A stretch of 64,000 nucleotides of DNA from positions 14,855,497 to 14,919,496 of the forward strand of contig NC_091016.1 of assembly GCF_041296385.1 (NCBI RefSeq), given 5' to 3'. This document shows, one piece after another, positions 54,960 through 64,000 of this stretch. Below the pieces are notes generated by a model, which ran no database searches, had not been told where the DNA came from, and saw only the letters and a list, made by a program, of their open reading frames with translations. The DNA is from Aphelocoma coerulescens. Taxonomy: Eukaryota > Chordata > Aves > Passeriformes > Corvidae. Each line of letters opens with the position of its first letter. The stretch's first letter is position 1. The position numbers and the translations under genes were made by a program.

Positions 54960-57900
54960 CTTGTGCTTTGCCCTAACTGACAGCATCTAAACCTGTGACA
55001 ATGACGTGGCTGTTGCTGGCAGCCACAGCTGACAGCGCTGTGGTGGGGGTGGAGGATCAGGCTCAGTGAATTCATGGTAGGTATCTCTGTGCACTCAGCT
55101 TTCTCTTGTGCAGTTGCAATACAATTCACCACCTGAGCTACTGCAGGACTACTCATTCAGCTGGCACAACCTCCCTGCCTGAGGAAGTGCTGCTTATACA
55201 AATAAGGTCTGTGGATCATCTTTGCTGCCCCTTCAGAGCTCCAGTGACTTGGCTAGGAAGCTGCACTCGATGAAGCATGTCCCTAAGGTGCCATTGACAC
55301 ACTGACTTGGGTAACACTTCAGCTTTTCACACTCCAGGAGCATTCATGCATTGTCCAGCTGTTGCCACACATTTAGACAGGCTACCTGCCATACGGTGAT
55401 GTAAGATAAGTCATTTTAATGATATATTGGAGAGCAAAATTTGAGGGTTTTGTTTCATCTTATGATGTCTTTGCTGGAGAAGGGTTGCTGCTGAGAAGAA
55501 ATCATTATTATGCCAGCAAGAATACTTGTCTAGCACAAACTGTTTCTGCAGTAGAGAAAAGTTTTTGTGGCCTCCCCAAATTTTTAATGTAGCTGCAGCT
55601 TTTGCTCTTAATATAACAAGGCTTCCTAAAGTACATGTTCTAAGTCTCTAGCAGCTCAATGCAAATGTCAAATATCAAGTAATTAATAACAAAGCTGACT
55701 CCCAAATTAACTCAAAGAAAAATCTAGTGGTCCAGAAATATTCTCATTAATTGTTCCGTAGACCAGTAGAAATCAAAAGTCATGAATTAGCCCTGTCCTC
55801 TTCCTCCCCTAAGCCATGGCTTAAAAATCAGGTGTCATATTTTTGTGGTTAAATCAATCTGAATTATTTTGTTCGCCTTGTGGTAACTTGAGTCTGTATC
55901 TCATAGCTGGATCATGTTTTCAATTATGATTTGAAGTCCCCACAACAGCTGCAGATTTCCTGTTTAAGGAAAGCCAAGATTCTCCCACACCTGACCCACT
56001 GTGGGTAAAGAAATGAATTTTGTTACCCTGCTAAAAGTGCAGGTGTTGGCCACTGTGAATACAAGTGGGATGTTTCAAAGACAGACAATAATCTACAGAA
56101 TCAAGTAATACATTGGACTGATTGTGAAATTTTATCTTCATGTGCCTTTGAGTTACTTTTTTGTTTCCTAAAGCATCCTGTCAGATAAAAAGTCTTTTTT
56201 TTCCCCTCTGCATTTAGGATTTTGCATCTAAAATATTGCTTCTCCTGGTGTGCTTCAGGGACTGTTTTAAGTTCTTGGTATGCCACAATCCACCAGGACT
56301 AAAAACAAAGCTAAAATTTCTGATACAAAAGAAGAAAACAGCCTGAGAGGTTTATAAAAAGGCCATAGGAAACCCAGCTTTAGTTGCACCAGTATTGTTA
56401 AATTCAAGCCTCAAACAGAAGAAACAGGTGGGCATAGCAAAGGGTCCTTTATCCAGCATTGCCTGGGGAGAATGAGGATGCTCATGCAACTCCCAGCTGC
56501 TTGAGCTCTGTTGGTGCAGCACTGTACTTCAGCTGCAGAGCTGCACAGGCACAAAACCTGTGTGTGTGCTATGCCTAAATTGGGGAGGGGGTGGGGGGGT
56601 AGATCAGCACACCTACACATGGGAAGTAAGTTCTTATCACCTGCTGCCTGCAAGCCAAGCACATCCCCCTCACACATGAAGGCCCAGTTTTGCCCTGTGG
56701 TTTCCCCAAACACCCCCCCTGCCTGCATCTCTGTGTAGCTGTTGCTCAAACAGGAACTGTTTTGCCTTCGCAGCCTTTGGCAGATGATGCTCTAATCTCC
56801 CTTTGGCATCTCCCTGCCAGTTGCCAATGCAGCCATGTGCACATCTGAGAGCAAATTTTCTAGGACAGCACTGGGAGGTAAAATGCTTTCCCTATTTGTT
56901 TTCTCTCTGCTTTCATCCTAGCTCCTCCTGCCCCCCTCTCTGATCCCTTTTTTATATCCTCCTCCCCTTTTGCTAGCCTCTGACTGCAAAACCAAGCTGG
57001 TACTTGTTGGTGATGCTGGGACCCTTATGTAGGTCAGCCCCTGTGAGTCAAGAGTCTGAGCTGCAGTCAACTTGCAGCTGTTTCATGATGCAGGAGGGTA
57101 GTGGGGCTTATTCACTTCTTGTGGCACTTGCCCCTGCCTCTCTTGCTTCCTTGGCAGATCCAGAAGTGCCATGCTGTGCCAGCCCACCTGGCTGCAAGCT
57201 GGACAGAAATCCCTGTTTGTCAGTCCAGGAGCCCAAAGCAACTTAGAGACCTTCCCAGAGCCGTGTGCACAGGGCTTGTCCTACTGCTGGGAAATGCTTC
57301 TGCACAGTGTCCTTTCAAGCAGAAGTCCAGAGCTGCAGTTTAAAATGTCACCCAGAAATGTTCTGTGCCTGCAGATGGAAGGGGGGAGGTGGCATCTGCC
57401 AGCTGTTGGGTTGCTCTGAAAGGCTGCCTTGTCCACAGTGAGACCCCCTTGCCCTCTCCAGAGGTGCAGGTCCGTACAGTAGTTACCTCACCAGGGAGAA
57501 AAATGTTGAACGATGCAGAGCTGCCCTCCTTGTCACGTTCCTGCTTGGCTTGCTTAGGCATTTTTGAAACCCCTCTGAGCCCCCCAACAGTGTTTTGTAG
57601 CATCCTTTGCACTGAAAATCAGTCTCAGCATGAGCCCCAGTCCCTCTCCTACCAGCGTTCAGTAAATGGAAAGCAAATCCAAATCTTTACCCCATCAGAA
57701 ACCACAGCTGCAAAGCTGTCCTATTGTTTCATAAGCTACTTTTATTTTTGAGCCTTCAGACCTGTAGCACATCCCCTGCAAAGGTTAAATTCAAAATTAG
57801 CTGCACAAGCATAGGAAGGAAAGTCTGTCTCTCAGCATACTTGAGAGTCCCCAGCCCCCCTCCAAAACAAAATGGAAGTGTTTCTGGCTCAAGGCAGCCT
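54960..57900. other. Intergenic DNA, nothing supported
   Basis: Moderate GC content with several short open frames but no exon, RNA gene or transposon that I can identify. Confidence 0.5.
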
Positions 57901-57924
57901 ACACAGCAGCGAGCTGCAGGAGCT

Positions 57925-58330
57925 GTAAGCTATTATTTTAGTTCCCGAGAAAAGTAATTACTATAGCAACCAATACATCCGAATGGCTCTTTGGCTGCTG
58001 CCGAGACGCAAACAACTTGCACACAAAGGCACAGCAGAAACGTGCCGTGTAAAGTGTTCTCGGGCAGCTCTGTGTTTTCAAGAGCTCTATAAAATGTGCG
58101 TAACAGGCTTCTGAGAAATGACTGCCAGAATAACAGCGAGCAATTGTGCCGTGCCACGATCCCAAAATAACCTAATCAATGGCTCAGTATATTTGCCCCT
58201 GAAGAGATGAAGCAAAAAAAAAGCAGAGGCTCCATTTTAAGCCTATGTGCCAGGAAGTTCCCAGCAGAGCTGAAGATACATTCAATAAACAGACAATAAA
58301 ATGGTGGGGGAATGTCTCCTCTTTTGTTCT
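57925..58330. promoter_or_regulatory. Candidate conserved non-coding element
   Basis: A compact non-repetitive block that looks unlike its neighbours. It keeps several CpGs outside any CpG island and contains dense transcription-factor-like words, including an RFX/NF-Y-like 'ctatagcaaccaat', 'tgcgtaac', 'cctaatcaatgg' and 'tcaataaacagac'. It has no coding frame worth support. Such blocks in intergenic vertebrate DNA are often enhancers, but conservation cannot be measured here, so this is a weak call. Confidence 0.25.
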
Positions 58331-58339
58331 GCGCGCCGA

Positions 58340-59405
58340 TTCCCACTCCCTGCAGGCTTCACGTGCCAGCTCGTCCCCTCGGGCTTACACAGAGTGTGTT
58401 GGAAAAAGGGATTTAATTACAGCCTTGTAGTGCTGGAGGGTGTAAGAAGAGATGTCTACGTTCTTTTCTGTGTCTGTGCAGCAACCAGCCCCACAGACCA
58501 CATCTCCAGCCGCAGTGCTGGGCACATCACTGCTGCTGTTACTGAACAAGGAAGCTTCTTGAGCAACAGCAAACTGTAATCATTGGCCATTGCTTAAGTT
58601 TTACAGCGTTTGGAGTGCCTCTGTCACGTTCAAATCAAAATGCCACTGATGTGATAACAGCTTAACAGCTCCTGGCCTCTGCCTGCAAAGCGGCACCACG
58701 AGACAAACACCCTGGGTTCCCCAAAACGAGATCTGGTGCAAGCAACCTGGCCCCAGAGTATTGTCCAAAGTTTCCCCACAGGACACACAAAGACACGTCA
58801 CCTGTCTCAAGGATGGTGAGCAGCATTAACATCACTCTCCTGCTCCATCGCAGAAGGCAGCTCTGATGAAAGTGGAGGTTATGGATCTGGGTAACTCAGA
58901 ACAGAGTTGGATCTTGTAAGTGAGCACAACACTTTAAAATTATTTTCTTAATCAGTTGAGTCCTCAAGTTTTGCTCTGTGTCCAGAATAAACTGAAAATC
59001 ACAGCTGGATTTAACATAAAGACAAAATTAAGGAAGGAAATGTAATGATGTAATTTATTGCAGAAGTGCCTTATGACCAAATGAAAAAAGATCTCACAGA
59101 GACAGAGTTTTGGTTGACTGTAGCCTTTTAAGAAAAAATCCTTTATTTGGGATTAAAGAAAAACACCTGAAAAAAAAAAGCAAAGTATTTTGAAAAATAT
59201 ATTGAAAAAATAAAGTATTCCTACCAAAATAGCAGAAGCATGTATAAAATCCAGTGCTTCACTTCTGTCTTGCAGAATGGTAGCTGCCCTGCAGGCATCT
59301 GGAATTTCCAAACTTCTGATCCCGGGGAAATTAATTCTCCTCTGTAATTTTTCTCCTAAAATCTTTATTTTGCGATAGGAGTTGACTGTGTGTTAAGTGG
59401 CTCCC
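58340..59405. other. Intergenic DNA, nothing supported
   Basis: No coding exon, RNA gene or mobile element recognised. Confidence 0.5.
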
Positions 59406-59408
59406 TCT

Positions 59409-59516
59409 CAAACAAAACAAAACAAAATAAAACAAAACAAAACAAAACAAAAAGACAAACCACAAAAAAAACCCAAAAAAACCCAATCAACCAACCAACC
59501 AACCAACAAAAACCAG
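59409..59516. repeat. A/C-rich simple repeat, (AAAAC)n then (CCAA)n
   Basis: About eight AAAAC-type units, then A runs with CCC, then five AACC units. It is a clear low-complexity tract; the Lys/Asn/Gln/Thr-rich frame across it is not a gene. Confidence 0.93.
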
Positions 59517-59519
59517 TTC

Positions 59520-61400
59520 TTTTTCACAGTGTGCCTTGTTACCAGCTCTGTGGTGGGGGAAAGGCAAGACCACTCACAGGCTGACTTCCCAGTTTGTCTT
59601 TGCCAGTAAACAGAAATATCTTGTCTGGTGTAGAGGAGCTGGGACCAGTGGGACCAGGCACATAACCTGGTCACACTTCTACACCTTCAGGGTCACTGGC
59701 TGTGATAGAGCAGATAAATCCTTGCTCCTCACAAACATTTTCATTTTGGCTTGGAAAAGGCTGCTGCATTTTCAGTGAGAGAGAGGGCAGATAAGGAGTA
59801 GAGAGCTGGTGCACTGCCCAGCTGCTTGTGCAGAGCTGCAAGGCAGAGAAGTGAAACCAAAGTCTCAGAGATGAAGAGCGAGCTCTTCTGAGCACTCCCT
59901 GGCTGTGGAGGTGCCCTGCTGCCAATGCCAGGTTCAGGCCCAGTACTGCAGTTTTCTGCTGGAAAGAAGGAAGAGAAAATGAAAGGAGCTTGCATTTCAC
60001 CATCAGTATAAGCAAAACTCAGTGCCACAGTGAACAATGCCCCAAAACCCCACTTTCTTAAAAATAGGAATGACTAAAAAGAAAACCCAATGTGGCGAGA
60101 TGTTGAACATGACTTGCTTGTATCTTGCCCCTCCCCCTTGTCCACCTTCCCCATTCACCAGAGGCAGAGGGGCAGGATGCATGCAAAGGTGAGCCATGAG
60201 AAATCCTCAAGGTCATGAAGCAGAACTCCTGGAATACCTTGCTCAGATCCTGAAGCTGTCATTGCTCCTTACTGTTTCCTGCAGGATTCAGGCTTGTGCA
60301 AGCTGCTTTCTTTTCTAGTTTATCTGCCAGCTTGAAAATCGTGTGGCTGGTTCATGAACAGATTTGTCTCTGGTATTGCTTTTGCAGCCACACAGCCTTA
60401 GATGGCCACTGGGGTTTGAGTGGTCTTGCATCTGTGAAGGGAGGTGAGAAAATCAGTGTACATGACGGTTACATCAGACAAAGAGTTGGATCTGGACCTT
60501 CTCTGGTGTGAATCAGAGAAGTAAATCAAAATGGCAGCTCCTCTTGTGTTAAAAACCCCACAGTTTAATGAGATCTTGTCTCTGCAGAGCAGAAATGCTT
60601 CCTGTGTCTGGAGAAGCACGTTAAGAGAGAGGTGTTGAGGGAGCTGAGGTGCTAAGGATCGAACTTCTGGGAATGCTCTGCACATGAAAACACTCCATGA
60701 ATCCATTATAAATGAGACTGTTCTCTCATCCATCAGGAGTGTTCCTGCTCCTAAGTTTGGGCTGCTCCCTATCCTATCTGACATGGAAGGTGATATTGAT
60801 GAGCAGAAAAAAGGTATGTTTGCTTCAAATGTTGTTTTTGGATAGAGAGCACGGGTTGTGAAGGTGCAGAAGGAAACAGAGGAACAGCCATCACTAACAA
60901 AGTGCAGGTTTCCAAACCATCTCTGCTAAGCCCCAGGTGGGAGGTTTCATTTCTGTCTTGGCTTGGAATTTGTAGTTGGTCTTGTTAAAAGATGATGGAT
61001 ATGTTGGAAATTAATATTTAGCAACTACTGGTTAACCGATGGAGGTTTTTTGGTGGGAGTTACTGGTTCTTTGAACAAATTTTGAAAATGGGCCCTCATA
61101 GAAATACAACCACATCCAATTGTAGTGAGGTGCTCTTGCCTTGCACTTGAGCCTTGCCAAGAGAGGTCAAAGCTGTGCACAAACATTACTTGAATGTTGC
61201 CAGGGCATTTCCCTGCAAATGCCTGCAAATACAGGCAGAACTCGATATTTCAAAAGATGATGATTTTTAATGGAGTCTGGGTCAGAGCCACAGCTTTGAT
61301 AAGAACGCCCTGGCCAGCAAATGCCCAGAGCCTGATTTACAGCACCATCAGCAGGTGCTGCCTTGTGCCTCTTGTGGACGGGCTAAGGGAGAGTACAGGG
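59520..61400. other. Intergenic DNA upstream of GALM, nothing supported
   Basis: Mixed-composition sequence without a supported exon or repeat. It may include GALM upstream regulatory DNA. Confidence 0.45.
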
Positions 61401-61429
61401 GGAGAAAGCAGCATTTTGTCACGACACGC

Positions 61430-61890
61430 TGTGCACGGGCCGTGAAAGTCGCGTCGGTGCGATGGAAGTGGGGGAGAGGAGCTGGGGGCGGCGATGCTTC
61501 GGCCCCCGAACTTGCGAGCTGGCGGCTGCGCTGCCCGGCCCAGCAGCGCCCGCAGCCTCGCTCCCTCCCCTCGGCATCCTTCCCACTGCCCCCGGCCACC
61601 TCCAGGAGGCTGCTGCCCCTCGGGATGCCCAGCGCTCCGCTCCGCCGGGCACGGCGCGGCCCCGCCCCGCGCGGGAGGCGGCCGAAGGTTGTCCTGGCTG
61701 CCCTTTGGAGCTGGGAGTGCTCCGCTCCCGCCGCCATTGCTTCTTCCTGCTGAGCGTCCTTCCCGGGCCGGGCTGCGCTCCCGCCGGAGGTGCCGGTGGC
61801 CGGGTTTTTGGGAGCGATGACAACGGTGCGGAGAGAGGCGTTCGGGCGGATGCCCCCGGAGGAGGGAGGCGGAGAGGTGGAGAAGTTCGT
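61430..61890 (+). promoter_or_regulatory. GALM: GALM CpG island and promoter
   Basis: CpG-dense block beginning about 390 bases before the GALM start codon. It contains an Sp1-type CCCCGCCCCG box at 61660-61669 and a YY1-like CCGCCATTG at 61731-61739. No TATA box is evident, which fits a housekeeping metabolic gene. Confidence 0.75.
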
Positions 61891-62012
61891 CTTACAGTCG
61901 GACAGCGTGAGAGTGGAGATCCTGTCTTTTGGGTGTATCATCACCACTCTGGAGACAAAAGACAGGGATGGGCAGTTTTCAGATGTTGTCCTAGGATTTG
62001 ACACTTTAGAAG
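61817..62012 (+). CDS. GALM: GALM coding exon 1 (residues 1-65 plus part of 66)
   Basis: Starts [16 protein letters not shown] and ends FDTLE before the donor GTGGGT, phase 1. An in-frame upstream ATG at 61790 would add MPVAGFLGA, but the 61817 ATG (GCGATGA) matches the family start (human MASVTRAVFG) and is preferred. Confidence 0.93.
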
Positions 62013-62649
62013 GTGGGTCTTAATATGTTTCTTTGAAAAAAAAAATTTAAAACCCACAATCAGGCATTTTAACCAGCACTTACTGGTTTATTGGCACACT
62101 GCGTGACCGACCTGTAAGGCTGCCCCATCCCCCTAAATCATGGGCTGAAGAGATACAGTTCCTGCTGCCTCTCCTGGGCTCTGTGGTGGGTGTGGAATAG
62201 GGATGCTGGTGGCAGTGCGCCACTCTGTTGGGGCAGCTCTGAGTCACTTCTTGACCGGCAGTGACAGAGGCCTTTTCTGCCAATCTGCAAAGAATACAAG
62301 ATCCCATCAGGCTGTTTTAATCAAGGATGCGCATGACTAATGAGCTGTGTGTCCTGTGAAACCCTGGGACTGCAGTAACATATTTAGTCCTGGAGGGAAG
62401 CAGAGAGAGACACCTCTGAGTCCGTAAGCACTCCTGGAGACCACCCATCCTGTTCCAATGATTCTGTGTAACCGTGTGCTGTTTCTCCGCCCAGGTTACA
62501 CGAGGAAGCACCCGTTCTTCGGTGCTGTCGTAGGCCGTGTTGCCAACAGGATTGCGAATGGGAGGTTCACCCTGGACGGGAAGGAGTATCAGCTGTTCCT
62601 CAACAACGGGCCCAACAGCCTGCACGGAGGAGCCAAGGGATTTGACAAG
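61817..62649 (+). CDS. GALM: GALM, galactose mutarotase (aldose 1-epimerase), 5' part; gene continues past window
   Basis: Two coding exons (61817-62012 and 62495-62649) join in phase to give the first 117 residues. GALM interconverts alpha and beta anomers of galactose and glucose in the cytosol, feeding the Leloir pathway. Visible family motifs are [19 protein letters not shown] (first beta strands), SDVVLGF, the [18 protein letters not shown] motif with the substrate-binding Arg, and [16 protein letters not shown] with the sugar-contacting His. The human protein is about 342 residues, so roughly the last two thirds, including the catalytic His and Glu, lie beyond the right edge. The N-terminus has a few more residues than human ([15 protein letters not shown]). 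Synteny with HNRNPLL supports the call. Confidence 0.95.
62013..62494 (+). other. GALM: GALM intron 1, no feature seen
   Basis: 482 bases with GT and CCCAG ends. It contains no exon or repeat recognised. Confidence 0.85.
62495..62649 (+). CDS. GALM: GALM coding exon 2 (residues 66-117)
   Basis: Follows the acceptor CCGCCCAG and reads [20 protein letters not shown] then [20 protein letters not shown] and [11 protein letters not shown]. The donor is GTGAAA, phase 0. Confidence 0.96.
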
Positions 62650-64000
62650 GTGAAAATCCCAGTGTCCTGCCAGCGTACAGCCTGTGGGGTTGTGGCAAGA
62701 AGGTGTGATATCTACACCCCTGAACCCTGTAGCATTTTCTGATGGTTACTGAGTTGAATCAGCTCAGAAAGTGCTGTGAGTGCAGGAGCGGGGGGAAGTG
62801 AGACAGATCCTGCGAGCTGCTGGGTTGGCTTGTCTTTGCGTGAGTTTGCAGGGCTCATGTCATCCTTGGATCCGAGCAGACGGTTGCTGTGCTTCCTCTG
62901 TGTGACTGCAGCCCTGAGCCTCATGAGCCCAGTTCTGACAGGGTTGTTCCTGGCAAGGTGCTGCTTCTGCAGAGCCTGGCTTGGGACACGGCAGTGAGGA
63001 CCCAGGAGCCTCAGGAGCAATGGAGGCTCCCTGGGCACCGGCTGCACCACCCTGGAGTGCACCATGGAGTTGTGCCAGTGCCCAAAGAAAGTTTCCTGGG
63101 GAACCGTAGTCTGTCCATGCAGACTCATTTCCACCTGCAGTTTCAAGGTTGTTGCCTGCCCATAGCTCCTCCCAGAGTCAGAAGGATGTGAGTTTGCAGA
63201 AACTTATCAGTGTTGCTTGCTTGTGACAGCACTCCCAAGTAAGGGGAGAGCAGGGTAGTGCTGCAGGTTCAGTCATTGCATTGCCCCCTTGGTGCCACTT
63301 TCATCCTGTGACAGCATCCCTCAGGCTCTCACTCTGACTCCCAGCCGTGGGGGATTAGATCAGGCCTGCAAGACACCCCAGGATCCAGGATCACTGTCTC
63401 TCCTTCCCAGCTCTCCCCTATGACCTCCTGAGATGAAACAACCTTTCCCTGGCCCCAGGGCACTCAACCTTTTCTATCTTCTCCCAAGAGCTGCTGCTCA
63501 AGTCAGATATTTGTGGTACAGGTGGTAAGAGCAGCAGAGGATCTCTTCTCTTGAAAGCCTTGCTGATAACCCTGCTCAACTGCAGAGCAGGCTCAGAAGT
63601 CTCTGCTTTCCTGAAGCCTTGGGCTTTGTTGGATCAAGTGCATTTGTAACCAGCAAGTAGCTGATCCACCATTTCCCCCCAAGAACACAGTGTGTTGGTG
63701 CACAAGTGTGCTGGTGCAGCTGCTGTCATGGGGTTAATGGATTTTTTTTTTGTGAAAGGAATCCAGGCTGATGGGACAAAAGCCAGGGTGCCTGGAAAAA
63801 AAAGCACAGTGTGAACTGGCATCAGGTTGGGATGAAATGCTCCTCAGTAGCCTTAGAAAAAAAGGAGTACTGGGGATGGCTTGGCTGTTGTACCCCTAGA
63901 GAAGACAATTTGGTTGGTTTAAAGTTTCTTTATACACCCTGACCCCTGTGATAGGGAGCTGAAAACATGGGGTTTTTTTGCAGCCAGGGCTTCCAGGCTG
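62650..64000 (+). other. GALM: Start of GALM intron 2, open at the window edge
   Basis: No third GALM exon was found to the end of the window; the expected next segment resembling LWTPRVLSNGVQFSR was looked for. No transposon was recognised. Confidence 0.75.

Noticed and set aside
54718..55156. Phe/Ile/Leu/Tyr-repeat frames that look like membrane proteins
   Set aside because: Pure translation artefacts of the (AAAAT)n microsatellite.
62650..64000. GALM third exon
   Set aside because: No segment with the expected continuation after GFDK was found on the plus strand before the window ends.
1..64000. CRISPR arrays, operons, phage or bacterial defence systems, tRNA or rRNA genes
   Set aside because: None seen. 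Intron-containing genes, CpG islands and CR1/ERVL elements mark this as avian nuclear DNA.

Overview
The window is vertebrate nuclear DNA, most likely from a bird. Genes are split into short exons with GT-AG introns. There are CpG-island promoters, several CR1 LINE fragments of the kind found in birds, and one avian ERVL-like solo LTR. The abundance of these young CR1 and LTR types fits a songbird or another neoavian, but the sequence alone does not give a species. The gene order (putative ATL2, then HNRNPLL, then GALM) matches the block on human chromosome 2p22. I saw no prokaryotic system, CRISPR array, operon or tRNA cluster.

Layout. Positions 1 to about 4.1 kb hold a CpG island with a perfect cAMP-response element, a YY1 box and a minus-strand candidate first coding exon (3776 to 3716). 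By synteny this is probably the 5' end of ATL2 (atlastin-2), with positions 1-3715 as its first intron. From 4.2 to 24.8 kb the DNA is mostly anonymous intergenic sequence with one recognisable CR1 fragment and two AAT-type microsatellites.

The core of the window is a complete HNRNPLL gene on the minus strand. It has thirteen coding exons from the start codon at 48807 to the stop codon ending at 24985. All splice phases agree and the reconstructed protein is 548 residues with four RRM domains; human is 542 from memory. The fourth intron has a U12-type 5' splice site and branch point, but the reading frame makes its ends AT...AT, neither AT-AC nor GT-AG. A CpG-island promoter with three evenly spaced CCAAT boxes lies upstream, at about 49 kb.

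From 49.4 to 61.4 kb is an intergenic stretch with an old CR1 copy, a long AAAAT microsatellite and a candidate conserved non-coding block near 58 kb. GALM (galactose mutarotase) starts on the plus strand at 61817 within its own CpG island. Its first two coding exons are present and the gene runs off the right edge.

HNRNPLL (an RNA-binding splicing regulator), GALM (a Leloir-pathway sugar enzyme) and ATL2 (an ER membrane-shaping GTPase) have unrelated jobs. They are neighbours by conserved synteny, not by shared pathway. HNRNPLL and GALM are divergent, with start codons about 13 kb apart.
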